A DNA stretch of 64,000 nt from Balanoglossus misakiensis. Lineage: Eukaryota > Hemichordata. This document shows, piece after piece, positions 14,101-25,946 of the stretch. The position numbers and the translations under genes were made by a program. The first letter of the stretch is position 1, and each line of letters starts with the position of its first letter. The DNA lies in assembly GCA_040954595.2 (NCBI GenBank), contig CM082589.2, positions 1,550,001 through 1,614,000 of the forward strand. The letters run 5' to 3'. The notes below the pieces were generated by a model. The model did no database searches. It was not told the origin of the DNA and was given only the letters and a program-made list of their open reading frames with translations.

Positions 14101-16806
14101 TCAAGTCCTGTTTGACCTTTCAATGTGCAATATGCAGTTAATCATATAATTTGTGCCATCTGAGAATTGATTTTATGGCAATCACCAACAGGAAGTTCAG
14201 TGAAATGCAACATATGATGTCTGTAAATTTAACGATTCCAAAAGATATTAATTTTTGAGCTAAAAATAGTTTGTCTAGAATTGTGTATGGCAAAATTCTC
14301 TCAATATTGCATTCTGTAAAAACATGAATAATGTGTATTATGCTGTATTCCTCTGAACTGATGGATATTGAAGTAAGGCTAAAAAATTCAGTCAGAGTCG
14401 ATGGTTTAGTTGAAATTTTTTGTCTGCCGTGGGCTGATTTTCAGCATCAATAACAATGCAATTGGAATGCTGTATGCCAATGTGATAAATGTTCTTCCGG
14501 TCTTGGGCTATTAACGAGGAGTTTTTATCACACAACCATAATGCCTGAGGGAATATATGAGAAATACACAAGAAAAGAGAGACACAGATGTCTAGTCAAT
14601 ACACGAAAAGGAAATTAGTAAAGGTGTGGTCTTCCTCTGCATTGCTGGAATCCTTTTTGACTCTTGAAAGTTGTTAACAATTTCACATAATTGCTGAAAT
14701 CTCTTCGTAGCTTAATAGCGTGCATATATGCAGGGTAATTCTATCGTAGCTACTTCCTGTTGGTGTGCAAATTGATTTTTTACGAAGTCCCTGTTCAAAA
14801 GATGCAAAGATCGCAACTGTAGACGTCCATTGATTGGACATTATGAAAACAAAGAAAGTCCACTTGGTGTGTAATGTTGCCCAACTTTGAGTATAGTCAA
14901 TAAATAAATAAATGTTTAATTTCAAGGTATTTCCTATTCTTTGTGTTTCTGGACTAACCCAGGTGTGATAGGTTTGACGATGATTTTTAGTTTTAATAGA
15001 GAACCAGAAATGGCCAGATATTACGGCCTATATTTAGCACCACTGTGTCCCCCACTTCTCCCAATTTCCTTCACTGGCATCCTCTCTGCTATCAATATTT
15101 ATTGCCATTTTAGTTTGAGACTGAGTAGTTTGCTATCGAAGCTGACACCCAGACAACTGAGACGTGACCTCTTCACTTCGTGGAGGCAGTCCTGTGTGGG
15201 TTTGCACACTTAATCTTTGCATTGCTGTCAGGGAAAATAGTTGCCGTTGGGAAACGTCTGGTCTGTGCTGAGCCTTAATATTACATGTAGTTTACCGCTG
15301 TCTTTCATATTTCCAACTACTTCTTGGAAGTTGGAAGTCCTGATAAAATGTTAATGGGGTTTCCCAGTTGTTTTACCGGGGTTTCCCCCCTGGAATATCG
15401 AGGCAGTCAGAGTCATATTGATGGTATGAAAAAGCATTACTGGGTTTTCTGAATCATTAACCAGTCATGTTCCCCCATCCCATGAAAAATCGCAAATAAA
15501 ACAGCATTTTGAGTATGTATGTACGGTTTGTTATTCTATACCGTTTCACTCAGTATATTGATAGAACTTTTATAGGTGAAATTAAAATGGGAATATTTGT
15601 TTTATTGGTATCTATTGATATGGTCTAGTGAAGCTTGCAATAAATTATGCATGAAGGATAATATTTCATCATTAGTGGATGGAAACGTGTAGGTAGTGCT
15701 CAGTGCCTGGAACGATGGAAACTCAAAGAAATTGTCATTTTCAATTTAGGATCTATTTCAACAATTTTCTGATAGCTTTACATTGTACTGTAATTTGGCT
15801 TGAAAAATATGTTTTATTTTTTCATGAAATTAATGTAGACAGTCGGAATTTGTGCCAGGCTCATAGCGTTCCATGTTCTGGAGGGTACAGGTAGTTGTCA
15901 TGACAATAGACAATTACCTCTCGCATACAGCAAAGCGTTTGCCTTGACTCAAACAGCCAATCGTATGCCTTGAGACAGACAGCCAAGTGTTTGACTAGTT
16001 AGAACAGTTAAGTCTGAATTGAGAAGTTCTGACAAAGTTGACTATGGCTTGCAGGTGAAATGTCATAGAAACAAAACGAGACAGATATATCAAGCGAACC
16101 ACTTGAAGAAAAAACAAGTAACTATTTGCAGGTATACTACAAGTTCAGGGTACCAGTAAATTTCCACAGAATGGCATTTACATTAGGCCAATTATTTGTT
16201 CAGCATTGACATTTCAACAGGCTGTCCTATAAATATTCTATCCTTAAATTTTGTCTCAGAAATCATTCATGTGCCATGTTTTATGGTATTACTGCTGTGT
16301 TACAATGAGACCATCAACGTCTGTGTCTTCAAAATACTTTGAATGCCACAGGGAAAATCCTGTGTTTGCGATATGTACTATCAAACCGTTGATCACAAGG
16401 TTCGCTTTTGAAAACTAGTAATGCTGTTTGCGAAATTAGCAGTGCAGGAGGTACGTTGTCATAAATGCCAAAAGCATCAGTTGGAAATTAATTTGTGGTC
16501 CATCCGTTGTAGCTCATCAGACCAGTCCATCAAGGAAACCACGGGAGGTGTATACAGTCCGCTCTACAAGAGAAACACTCATTAAATGCCATGTTTAATT
16601 ATTTGTCTTGAATACAAGGCAATTTAGAGTTAATTGTTTGACCGTACTTATTCATTTGCAGTATCTCTAAACCAACAAATTTGGATCAGCTTTTAATAGG
16701 TGCTTGAAGAGCAACTTTATAGAGTAATCTAGTTATCTTGTTGGTTCAAGTGAAAATTTTGATTTTTCTGACTTTGGGAGAATTGTAGGAAGTCACTTAA
16801 ATTGAT

Positions 16807-16994
16807 TAAAGGAATACAGTCACCTCCAATTTACATTATGCCCATATATGGTCAATTCAAATAGGCATATTTGGGTCTTTGCATGAGTTTATTGGGTGGT
16901 GCCCTTTTTTCGCTTGGCCACCCACTGAAAATCTGTAATTGGCTAGATCTCAATTGTCTGTAGCTGAATTTGCATTGGTGATTGCACCTTAAAC
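16807..16994. mobile_element. Dispersed repeat, MITE-like, about 190 bp
   Basis: The segment from 'aggaatacagtcacctcc' to 'ggtgattgcacctt' has imperfect inverted ends. Its core 'ggccacccactgaaaatctg' at about 16916 recurs in reverse complement at about 39095-39115, in an intron of the first Src-type kinase. Two copies in opposite orientation in one window indicate a dispersed repeat. No coding content is seen. Confidence 0.45.
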
Positions 16995-19089
16995 CGAAAT
17001 AATGTTGGAAGTCAGTGACTTTGCCCCATTAACCTCCTTCTAGTTGATGAGATGTCATTCGAGGGAAATTCACCTTGGATGCTCTCTCCTCGACCTACTT
17101 TTCCGACAATTCATGTTAAGGTCAGAGATGCATGTACTATAGAGAAATTAGCGGAGGGAATCATCTATTGTCTGCAGTAACTGTTGCCTCTAAGATGATT
17201 AATAGTATTAATGTACGTAAAGTTGTAATACGCATTTGTTAATCTGTTGTTTTATTTTCATCTGTTACAGTTTGGGGTTGACCTTCAGAGATAGTGGAAA
17301 ATCACCTGAAAGTGACTGTGTGTTTGCTACGTAGAAATCGTGACGGTGACCGTACTCGGACATATAGGCATTATTGTCACTTCCTGTATAAAACTCTCGG
17401 GCATCAGAACCAGATAGTTACTGATTGGGAAAGGTAAGGATGTTTTATCATTGTATAAAGATGCTACATCATTGATGATTGCCAATGTGTGATTCCTGGA
17501 ATCCAAATGGCTTTCAGTACGAACAAAACCACATGCATACTCAAAAATGAAAACGCCGTGTCTTATTCTATTTCTCATGATCATCACCTGATTCTTAAAA
17601 TCCCGGAATGTAATCAGACTTAATCTTGAGAAATGACTGAGACACATTTGTTGCAACTGTCACATGTATGACACATTATCAATTAAATTATCTTTAGAGT
17701 ATCATCCATGTGGAGGTTCAACCATCAATTGTAATTTTCTCTGACAAAATAAGCGTTACCGAAATCCAACTGGCTGAATTTCACAAAAGAAAAACTCATT
17801 TTCCAATCAATATCTACAAGAAATCGATGGTTGCTCATGCATCATACACAAAAGAAAGTGAAACTTGAAGAAAGGTATAGACATCAGTTACAAGTGTAAT
17901 CCCCTCCAACATGACAGGACTTGAAAATCCATTAGAAGTATTAGGTAGTTATGATCCTCAACGTTGCGAAATAGAAAGACTATTGAAGATCATTGCTTCA
18001 TTATCTGAGAAGTAATTTGTAAGAAAGGAGACTTAAAACGATTGAAATTGATTTTCCTTCACCAAATATTCCCCACAACGAAAATAAGAGTATTTTAGAC
18101 TGGTAATCAATGGTCTCAAATCCCCCATAATGTTCTATGCCCATATGATCCATAAAAATCACCAACTTGGTACATTATTGTTTCCTGCATGGCTCTGATT
18201 CTCGTACGTGTCCACTTACTGATACACTTTCAATAGTCTACCTGAAGTGTGGTATGTCCTCGATGGAGCCAACTAGCGTTGCATGGTGAAGCCGTCACCC
18301 ACTCCTCCATCTCTTGTTTTGAGGGTGTGAATATCGTCTGAAGGATGTTTCGCAAGTTGCGTATATTATAAGCTGCAGTGAGAGACTGTGAGAATATAGC
18401 TGAGCTGGCTAGCTCAGCCAAGTCAAGTCAGAGATAAGAGGGGAAGCTCAAAAATATAGAGCCCGGAAATAGGAGGTTAATATGACCCATATTATGCATC
18501 TGTTATACAAAGACCTGAGATCTTGATGGTCATGAAAGCTAGAATGTATACCACACGTTTTCCATAGACACTTTAAACTGTCTGAGTGCTTCATGCGATA
18601 GACACTTTCTTTTCCTCCTGTCATCATAGACATATGTATCTTCTCAATCAGTTTTGCAGCATCACAAAGATTGCTTGTCAAGAGTATCATATAGCAGGGC
18701 TTCATGCCACGAGGGGGTTATAGTATAGTGGTGAGTCAGTTGTCCGTAGGGACCATACTTGATGGGGTTGCTGACCTGAGATCGGTTGCTTCTGACAGGG
18801 CTAATTGAGGGTGTGAGTACATCAGAGCCTTCAACTGTAGATATTGCATGGCATCCAAATCGTCACTGTCCTCATCTGAAGCAAATCACATGAGAGCACA
18901 TTTCCTTTTCTGTTCAATTTCTCTTCAAACGCGAAGAGAGACTTCCTGTTTTTGTGGTGTGAAGCAGGAATGGGCTTAATGGGTTCACACCTGTTTGCTT
19001 CACGTTTTTTGGTTGGGGGTTTATTTTTGGTCATTGATGGTGTTTGCATCAGTGACAAGAACAGAGTTTTAATAGTTTTTGCCCTTATA

Positions 19090-19125
19090 GTGTGTGCGTG
19101 TGTGTGTGTGTGCGTGTGTGTGTGC
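19090..19125. repeat. GT-rich microsatellite
   Basis: About 35 bp of alternating GT with two GC interruptions (tgtgtgcgtgtgtgtg...). It is a simple repeat with Z-DNA potential and creates spurious Cys-Val / Thr-His runs on translation. Confidence 0.85.
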
Positions 19126-21254
19126 ACTTCCATACGTACATGTACGCAAGTCGACTTACATGTACCGTACAACAAAATTAGTTTTCAGAATGACATATTT
19201 TGACTGTAGCCAAGTGTATTGGTAGCATGCTGTTGGAAGACCTGCGTCGTATATTTATAGAGAATATTGCTGCAGTCTTGTTATTTCAATAACGCGGTAA
19301 TGGGATACAGCCTCATATATTGCCTTTGCAGACAAAGCTTTGATTCCCTATTTCATCGTGAATGGAGACCATGCTAATTTCATAATAGAGGCCATAAAAT
19401 ATGGATGTTTCTGATTCGTTCTATGTATCTGAGCATGGCATTTGATGGTTGATTGACTGAATCTTTCTCCGTGATCAGAGGCAATTATTTGCTCTTCGAT
19501 AACCCGGTGATCGGTAACCATGGCAATGTATTTGAAGATATACATCACCCTATTCATCAGAAAAATAGATGATTCAGAATTTCATGATTTGCAGGAAATA
19601 ATGCAGGGTGTATAAGAGATTGGATGCCTTTTCCCAAGGTAGTGCTTTTAATGAACACATGAAAGATATCTCGTAATTTGATTTTTTTAATGAAACCCAC
19701 TCAGTGCAGTGTGATTTCAGTTTTAATATAAGGTGGAAAGAAAAAAAAACATGGTTTTTGATCAGCCAAATAATTTATTCAAGATTAAGAAAATCCTTCA
19801 TGTTCACAAACCAAGCAGCTTATATTCATCTTCAAATATATGAACCTGTTTGTGAAGATAGAAAGGAGAAGTGTGTGACATTCAAAGTAGACAGCCAGTC
19901 TTGATCCATGCAAGATTTATGTTCTTTATACCTGCTTTCATATTGATTCATTGGTTCGTCTCCCTAACTGGAAATTACCAAATGACCCTGAATTGACCCA
20001 TTTTGTTGCCGCAATCCAATAACCCAGTTCTGATTTTATGCTGGCTGTGTTTGCGCTGTATCCCAGCATGCATCTGTAATGGATTTGGTCATTATTTTGT
20101 AGTATTTCATGTCTTTAAGCTGCATTACTGTAGATTTTTAGGGGTTTCTGTGTATTTTTCTTCTGTGGATCAATCAACTGCACTGTATTGTTTGATTCAA
20201 CATAGCATGCAAACTTGAGACTCTCAAAGATCTCTCAAAACTGGCTGGATATTCCTTGCCGGATGTGGCTTATTTCTGACACCGCCTGATCAATCCTGAA
20301 CCTCGCAGAAACATCGATGGTTAATACTACGCTGACGTGAGCAAACCTAGGCGACAGCAGTTACTGTCATATGCTAAATCGATGTTGAATAGATTCGGTG
20401 TTGGTGACGGCCTGAATGCTACTTGTAGACATTTTGTCTGGAGACGGTGGAGCAGTAGGTGGGCTGTGATAATCCACTCTACAGACACAATGAATTCTGG
20501 GATTGTTGTCCACAGTCGAAATACAGGACAGCTGTAGAAACAAGATCTGTTTGGTTTAGGCAGGTAGACACTATTGAGCTGCAGAAATTGTTTTTAGAAA
20601 AATGAAAAAATAATGGCACCGTATCGGTTGCAGATGAAACACATACAGTAAGCGTCCACTTTGGATTTCAAATATTAATAGATATAGAAATAATTTTATC
20701 CAGTCCTCCAACATATTCTCGGTTATTTTCTTCGTGATACCAAATAATTGAAATTAAACTGGGACTAAGTCAAACAGTTAACATTATCACATTTGTTCTT
20801 AACTTTGAGATAATGAAAGATAATGTTATATGTCACGCTAGTGTAATTTTCTTATCTAGGTAGTGCTGGCTTTCAATTCTCTGACTATCAGAAATTTAGT
20901 AATTCTGTGCTTGATTTTTTGTCGTGTACTAAATATAAAATGTATCTAGTGCGTGTGACATAGTGGAATGGAATGAGCTGCTTCTGAAAATTGAGATAAT
21001 TGTTATTCTGCCTCTGTTCTGATATGACAGGGAATATTGTATCGTACATGTATTGGCAGATAATCATGAAGGACCTGTCAAAATGACAGCTATGCTGAAT
21101 CTGTCAATTTTGTAACTGTATTCCCGACTGTATTATGCATTGTTGCCAGGCAGTCCTGCGTGAGATTATAACACGGTATCCAGGTCGCGTGATTTTCATG
21201 ATTTGTTGAGAGAGAGTCTGTCATATGAGACTTCTCTCATCTAGCCTGCTTGTT

Positions 21255-21650
21255 AGCTCTCGAATGCTTGTATGCTTGTATGTTAGCTCTCAAAAGCTTG
21301 CATGCATACAAGCATGCGCATGCTTGTATGTTAGCTCTCGAAGGCTTGTATGCATGCAAGCATGCGCATGCTTGTATGTTAGCTCTCGAAGGCTTGTATG
21401 CATGCAAGCATGCGCATGCTTGTATTTTAGCTCTCGAAGGCTTGTATGCATGCAAGCATGCGCATGCTTGTATTTTAGCTCTCGAAGGCTTGTATGAATA
21501 CAAGCATGCGCATGCTTGTATTTTAGCTCTCGAAGGCTTGTATGAATACAAGCATGCGCATGCTTGTATTTTAGCTCTCGAATGCTTATATGAATACAAG
21601 CATGCGCATGCTTGTATTTTAGCTCTCGAAGGCTTGCAAGAAAGTCATCT
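21255..21650. repeat. 48-bp minisatellite with a palindromic core, about 8 copies
   Basis: The marker 'agctct' recurs at 21285, 21333, 21381, 21429, 21477, 21525, 21573 and 21621, exactly 48 bp apart, after a shorter 30-bp step from 21255. Each unit contains 'aagcatgc' followed by 'gcatgctt', a perfect palindrome that reaches 26 nt in some copies (for example 21305-21330). The core alternates purine and pyrimidine (gcatgcgcatgc). Because 48 is a multiple of three, both strands stay open (about 150 codons on +, 120 on -), but the 16-residue repeat reads as translated DNA, not a protein family. It ends about 45 bp before the 3' splice site of the first neurocalcin coding exon. Confidence 0.92.
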
Positions 21651-21676
21651 ATTCACCAAGAAAGTCATCTATTCAC
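21637..21676. repeat. 20-bp perfect tandem duplication
   Basis: 'caagaaagtcatctattcac' occurs at 21637-21656 and again at 21657-21676. It sits between the 48-bp minisatellite and the polypyrimidine tract of the acceptor at about 21697, so it lies in the branch-point region of that intron. Confidence 0.9.
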
Positions 21677-21771
21677 CTCACTTGTTTGTATTTCAGCTGT
21701 GACATTTGACCCCTGTCTTTGCCTAGAAGTGCACTTCCAGTTGGCAGGAATTATTTACATTTCACATCACA

Positions 21772-22660
21772 ATGGGCAAACAGAATAGTAAGCTCAGACC
21801 CGAGCAGCTGGATGATCTCAGACAACACACAGAATTTAACGATCACGAGTTACAAGAATGGTATAAAGGATTCCTTAAAGGTTAGCGGCAGATTTCTTTT
21901 GAAATTTTTCAATTTCATTTACATCAAAACAAAGTTTTAATTGTATTGATCTGAAGTCCTGTCTGAAATAAGCTTAAAATTTAGCTGATGATAATATGAA
22001 ACTTCTTTTTATGAAAGTGATGATACTGTGAATTTATGTTTTCTTGTTTGCCTTCTACAGACTGTCCAAGCGGGCACTTGACCGTGGACGAGTTCAAGAA
22101 AATCTATGGCAATTTCTTCCCGTACGGGGATGCATCCAAATTTGCAGAACATGTATTTCGTACTTTTGACCAAAACAGTGATGGCACGATCGATTTCCGG
22201 GAGTTCATCTGTGCTCTTAGCGTAACATCTCGTGGAAAACTCGAAGATAAACTCAAATGGGCGTTTAGTATGTATGATCTGGATGGCAATGGTTACATCT
22301 CTCGACAAGAAATGCTAGAAATAGTTACGGTTAGTAAATATCATTCAATTCTGTCTGTTCAGTTAACCCTTTCACCACCATGGTTCAGTCAGAAAATTAT
22401 TTTTATACTCTAGTACAAAACGTGTTTTATTTTTTATTTTTTCAATATTACAGGCTATCTACAAGATGGTTGGTACTGTCATGAAAATGCCGGAAGACGA
22501 GTCAACACCAGAAAAGAGAACAGATAAAATATTCCGACAAATGGACAAGAATTTGGACGGCAAACTATCACTGGCCGAGTTCATCGATGGAGCAAAGAAC
22601 GACCCTTCCATTGTTAGATTGCTTCAGTGTGATCCAAGTGGAGGTACACAGTTTATGTGA
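21772..22660 (+). CDS. Neurocalcin / hippocalcin-like neuronal calcium sensor
   Basis: Three coding exons: 21772-21880, 22061-22329 and 22454-22660 (TGA at 22658-22660), joining in phase to 194 aa against 193 in vertebrate neurocalcin-delta. The product is a myristoylated EF-hand calcium sensor that moves to membranes when calcium rises and regulates targets such as guanylate cyclases. The start [11 protein letters not shown] fits an N-myristoylation signal (Gly2). EF1 is degenerate (CPSG at about 38-41), as in the family. EF2 ([12 protein letters not shown], 73-84), EF3 ([12 protein letters not shown], 109-120) and EF4 ([12 protein letters not shown], 157-168) have complete calcium ligands. 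The C-terminus GGTQFM is slightly longer than in vertebrates. A 3' splice site (tttgtatttcag, ending near 21697) lies about 75 bp upstream of the ATG, so untranslated exon(s) probably exist further left. It converges on the TGFBI-like gene. The exact neurocalcin/HPCAL subtype cannot be assigned without a tree. Confidence 0.96.
22363..22400. mobile_element. Partial copy of the 'ttaaccctttc' MITE-like family
   Basis: 'ttaaccctttcaccaccatggttcagtc' (in two pieces: ttaaccctttcacc and accatggttcagtc) resembles the reverse-complement end of the element at 958-1052. It lies in the second intron of neurocalcin. Only one end is recognisable, so this is probably a truncated copy. Confidence 0.35.
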
Positions 22661-25600
22661 GGTTATAGTTCAACTTTGGGTCAGAGGTTATCTAGGGGCC
22701 AGATTTAGTTTTTTTTTCTTCTTTAGTATACTTTTAATACAGTATTGTACATTTTGAAATGTAGTCTTCACGACCAGTGTCTTGCAAGAAAGAAGTCAGT
22801 CAACTTGACTAAAGAGGGCGCCTTTCCTAACTTCTAGTTTCGTAGACTTTCAGAGCCTTTCATTGTAGCATTGTCATGTCTATAGCTTTCACTTTCCCTA
22901 TCAGGTGATGTTCACTTGTGGGTTCGATCAAATACAGCTCAAGTTGTCAGTTTTAGTTGTATTTTAACATCCTTTTGAAGTGGGATAGCGCCCCCTTTGA
23001 CAAGAATGAGGCATGTACTGCAGAGTTTAACAGAAGTTCAACACATTGAGCATTTGATGAACTTTTATTCATTCAAAGAAGAAAGTGAAAAGTTAGTTGT
23101 AATATACAAGTAGTCAGAACGAATATTCAGTCAATGCAGCTACTTGGACTTTTTTATTTTATTTGCTAGTCAGGTTGAACAAATTTCATGGGTATGATCG
23201 AACGTGATTGATCGCGTTCTTTCATTTTAAAATCAGGAAAATCTGAAGGCGTGAAATCCCGTAGTCTGGCAAAGACTGTAGTGTCCATGTAGAATATTCC
23301 ATAATTGTGAATCTATTTAATAACATGTGGATCATGACAGATTGAAATTCTTAATTTGCAAGTTGTCGGACAGACTATCGTGATCACAATAATGTAGCTT
23401 ACTTCCCCGAACATCATTTAAGCCTCACAATAATGTAGCTTACTTCCCTGAACATCATTTAAGCCTTATAATTGCTTATTATTCACATTTTAATTCCTTC
23501 TTTGAATATTTGCCAATTTTATCAAAACATTATTCTAATTTACCAGCTATATGTTCTCAGTCTATTTGCAAGAACCATTTCCTATTACCAGAGCTAGCCT
23601 TTTAATTATTAAATTATTATATGTTCTATACTAATTATTCCATAATCCATTTTGCAAATTTGGCCAGCATCATACATAGCCATGCAATTATAAATTATGC
23701 TTATATAGGTAGGGTAAAAACCAAAATCAAAGCAAAATAATTTGCTGACATTTGTCAACACAGTTAAAATGAAAGGTAATATATTATCTAAGGATGTTAT
23801 ATGTAAATCTCGGAATAGAAAAAACAAACACTTTTTATCTATAAAGAATGCTATTGCAGGAATTTTTGCTCGTTAGTAAACCAGAACTGTTTTGTATTTA
23901 ATCCTTAGTGCTTTTTGAAATTAGAAGTTTTTGGTGCAGACTTTTCCTGTCTGCCTGTAGATGTGATAATATATCGGAATATAAAAATGAAAAATTAGGA
24001 TTCAAAGGTTTATTGACTAAATCGTGTCCATGATTCACAATGCATATTGCAAGAATGGATTTTTGTTGTTTTAGTTTCTATCTTTTTCATATTCGTAGAT
24101 TTGAAGTCAGTATTGTTGTTGTTGTTGTGTGTGATGTACTTGTATTCATGCTCCTTGGATTCTCTTTCTAAACATTAATTGCATTTCCCTTATCTTTACC
24201 TCATCGTTGTAACTTTATGAATTATCCAAAAATTCACTTGCAAGTTCTGTCACTGTGAGATCGCTATTGCTTTAAAAGTGTGAGAGAAAGTCAACTTGTA
24301 TTTCAAGGCAGCTAGTCACATTGCTTATAACATGCATTGGTTTCTTTTATGTATACTCATTTAAGATTTTATTGGATGTCATTCTGGGAAACTGTAACCT
24401 CTGTCAAACTGGCTCATAGTGCAAAGGATTGGGTAAGCATTTTTATACTGAATCTTCATAATGTCTCCATCATGCTCAACAAATTTGTGGATATCATCTC
24501 TCTGGAATCTATTTAAACCCAGATATTTCTTTAATAGGGAAAAGCAAAGCTGGAAAAGTATCTCGCATCCTTCAGTAAGTATACATGGCTGTTGTTTGCA
24601 ATGCAATAGAAAGTGCAATCTTTGAAATTAGTTTAATTTGTACCAGTGCAGCAGTGCGGTTTGAGTATAAAGGTTCAATTTCATTGGTGTTGATCGGTAA
24701 CTTAGTCGGCAGCTCTGTATTTTCCTCAGTTCGAGTCAGCATCTTTCAACCCTGTGAAGTTTTATATGTGATTTGCCCAAACAATACATGTGATCTCCTA
24801 TAACTAATGTAGTCAACCCAGAATGACAATATTGATCACGTGATCTGGTCCAACCAATGGTGGGCTGTCATACCAATCATGTGATCCAGCTCAACCAATC
24901 ATCAGGGCTTTGGAAGGGTGAAGTCGGCCATGTTTATATCGTACAATCAGTGCAATATTCCTCCAGGGAAGACTCAGAAATCAAGCGTGTGTATCCATTC
25001 CCCCATGTCAGTGACAAACTTACTCATTTTCTTGGTTGCTTTTTTGTTGATCAGCTTGATAAATAGTAATCATTGCAGCCATGCATTTTGTTTCTTCCTT
25101 GTCCATTGGGTTATTGGTTTGTCAACATATCATTTCTGTAGAGTACATTTCATTGCAAGTAATATGAAAGAAAGTTAGTTTTTTTCCACTATTTTCCACT
25201 AAAAGCAAGAAAGAAACCTTGTTTTTGCACATTTTCAAGCTAACAAAAATATCAAAAAAATATTAGGACATGCTGTAATTAGTAGAAATAATTAGAAAAT
25301 TTCAGTAATTTATGCAGAGAAAATATCACTGTATATATATTATTCACTATTTTATCAGCCTAGAATGTAAGCGTCGCGATATTTGTAGCTCGTGTAGAAA
25401 TGCACTGGCCATGGTTTTGATGGTTTAATCTCTAATATACAAAGCTGGTAAAGTCATTATTTAACTAGATAGGTAGTAGTTGGCACTTTTTCCATCCTGA
25501 AAATAAACTTTGAATTCAACTTGTCTTAGATGTGTTATTTTTGGAGTGAGGGGCAAGTGGTTAAATTGACATGGCTGGATGGGATAAGGATAGAGATACT

Positions 25601-25946
25601 CCTGGAAATACTGGAATTTTGAGGATTGGGGTAATTTGTTTATTAACAATAGTAAAATTAATTTTCAACGTTGGGGCGCACATCATTGGTTCCATGCGGA
25701 CGATGACTGTCCTGCTTCAACCCCCAGGTCTTGTCAATGTCATTTTGCTTTCAGTACTATGCAGCAAATGATCGCCTATCTATCTGTTCATCTACCTCGT
25801 TTAATAGAACTTCCTAACCTATTAACTGTTATCACCGAATAAGTTTCAAAAATATGTAAATAAATGAATCAACGTTTCTCATTTTAAAAATTAGTCCTGG
25901 GATGTTTACAGAGCATCAAATCCTTCTCCATTTTCTTCAAGCTGAA
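22661..25946. other. Intergenic region between convergent genes
   Basis: This holds the 3' untranslated region of neurocalcin (length unknown) and, on the minus strand, that of the TGFBI-like gene. A candidate polyadenylation signal for the latter (AATAAA on the minus strand) lies at 25639-25644, about 300 bp past its stop. A 41-bp tandem duplication is listed separately. No coding exon is recognised; remaining ORFs are short and AT-rich. Confidence 0.6.
23385..23466. repeat. 41-bp tandem duplication in the neurocalcin 3' flank
   Basis: Two adjacent 41-bp copies beginning 'cacaataatgtagcttac' (23385-23425 and 23426-23466) differ by one base (ccccg versus ccctg). Such high identity implies a recent local duplication. 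Confidence 0.9.

Larger units (their letters stand above)
1..21236. other. Long region without a recognisable gene
   Basis: Reading both strands I find no chain of exons encoding a family I recognise. ORFs are short, mostly under 100 codons, and look like chance. The region may be intergenic, or it may hold introns and untranslated exons of neurocalcin, whose first coding exon has a good 3' splice site just upstream of its ATG. Items listed separately are a possible micro-exon near 250, a tandem repeat at the left edge, MITE-like elements near 1.0 and 16.8 kb, a 186-codon ORF near 7.6-8.1 kb and a GT microsatellite near 19.1 kb. Confidence 0.6.

Noticed and set aside
21237-21702. 150- and 120-codon overlapping ORFs on opposite strands
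   Set aside because: Translated 48-bp minisatellite; 16-residue repeats are a by-product of the period.
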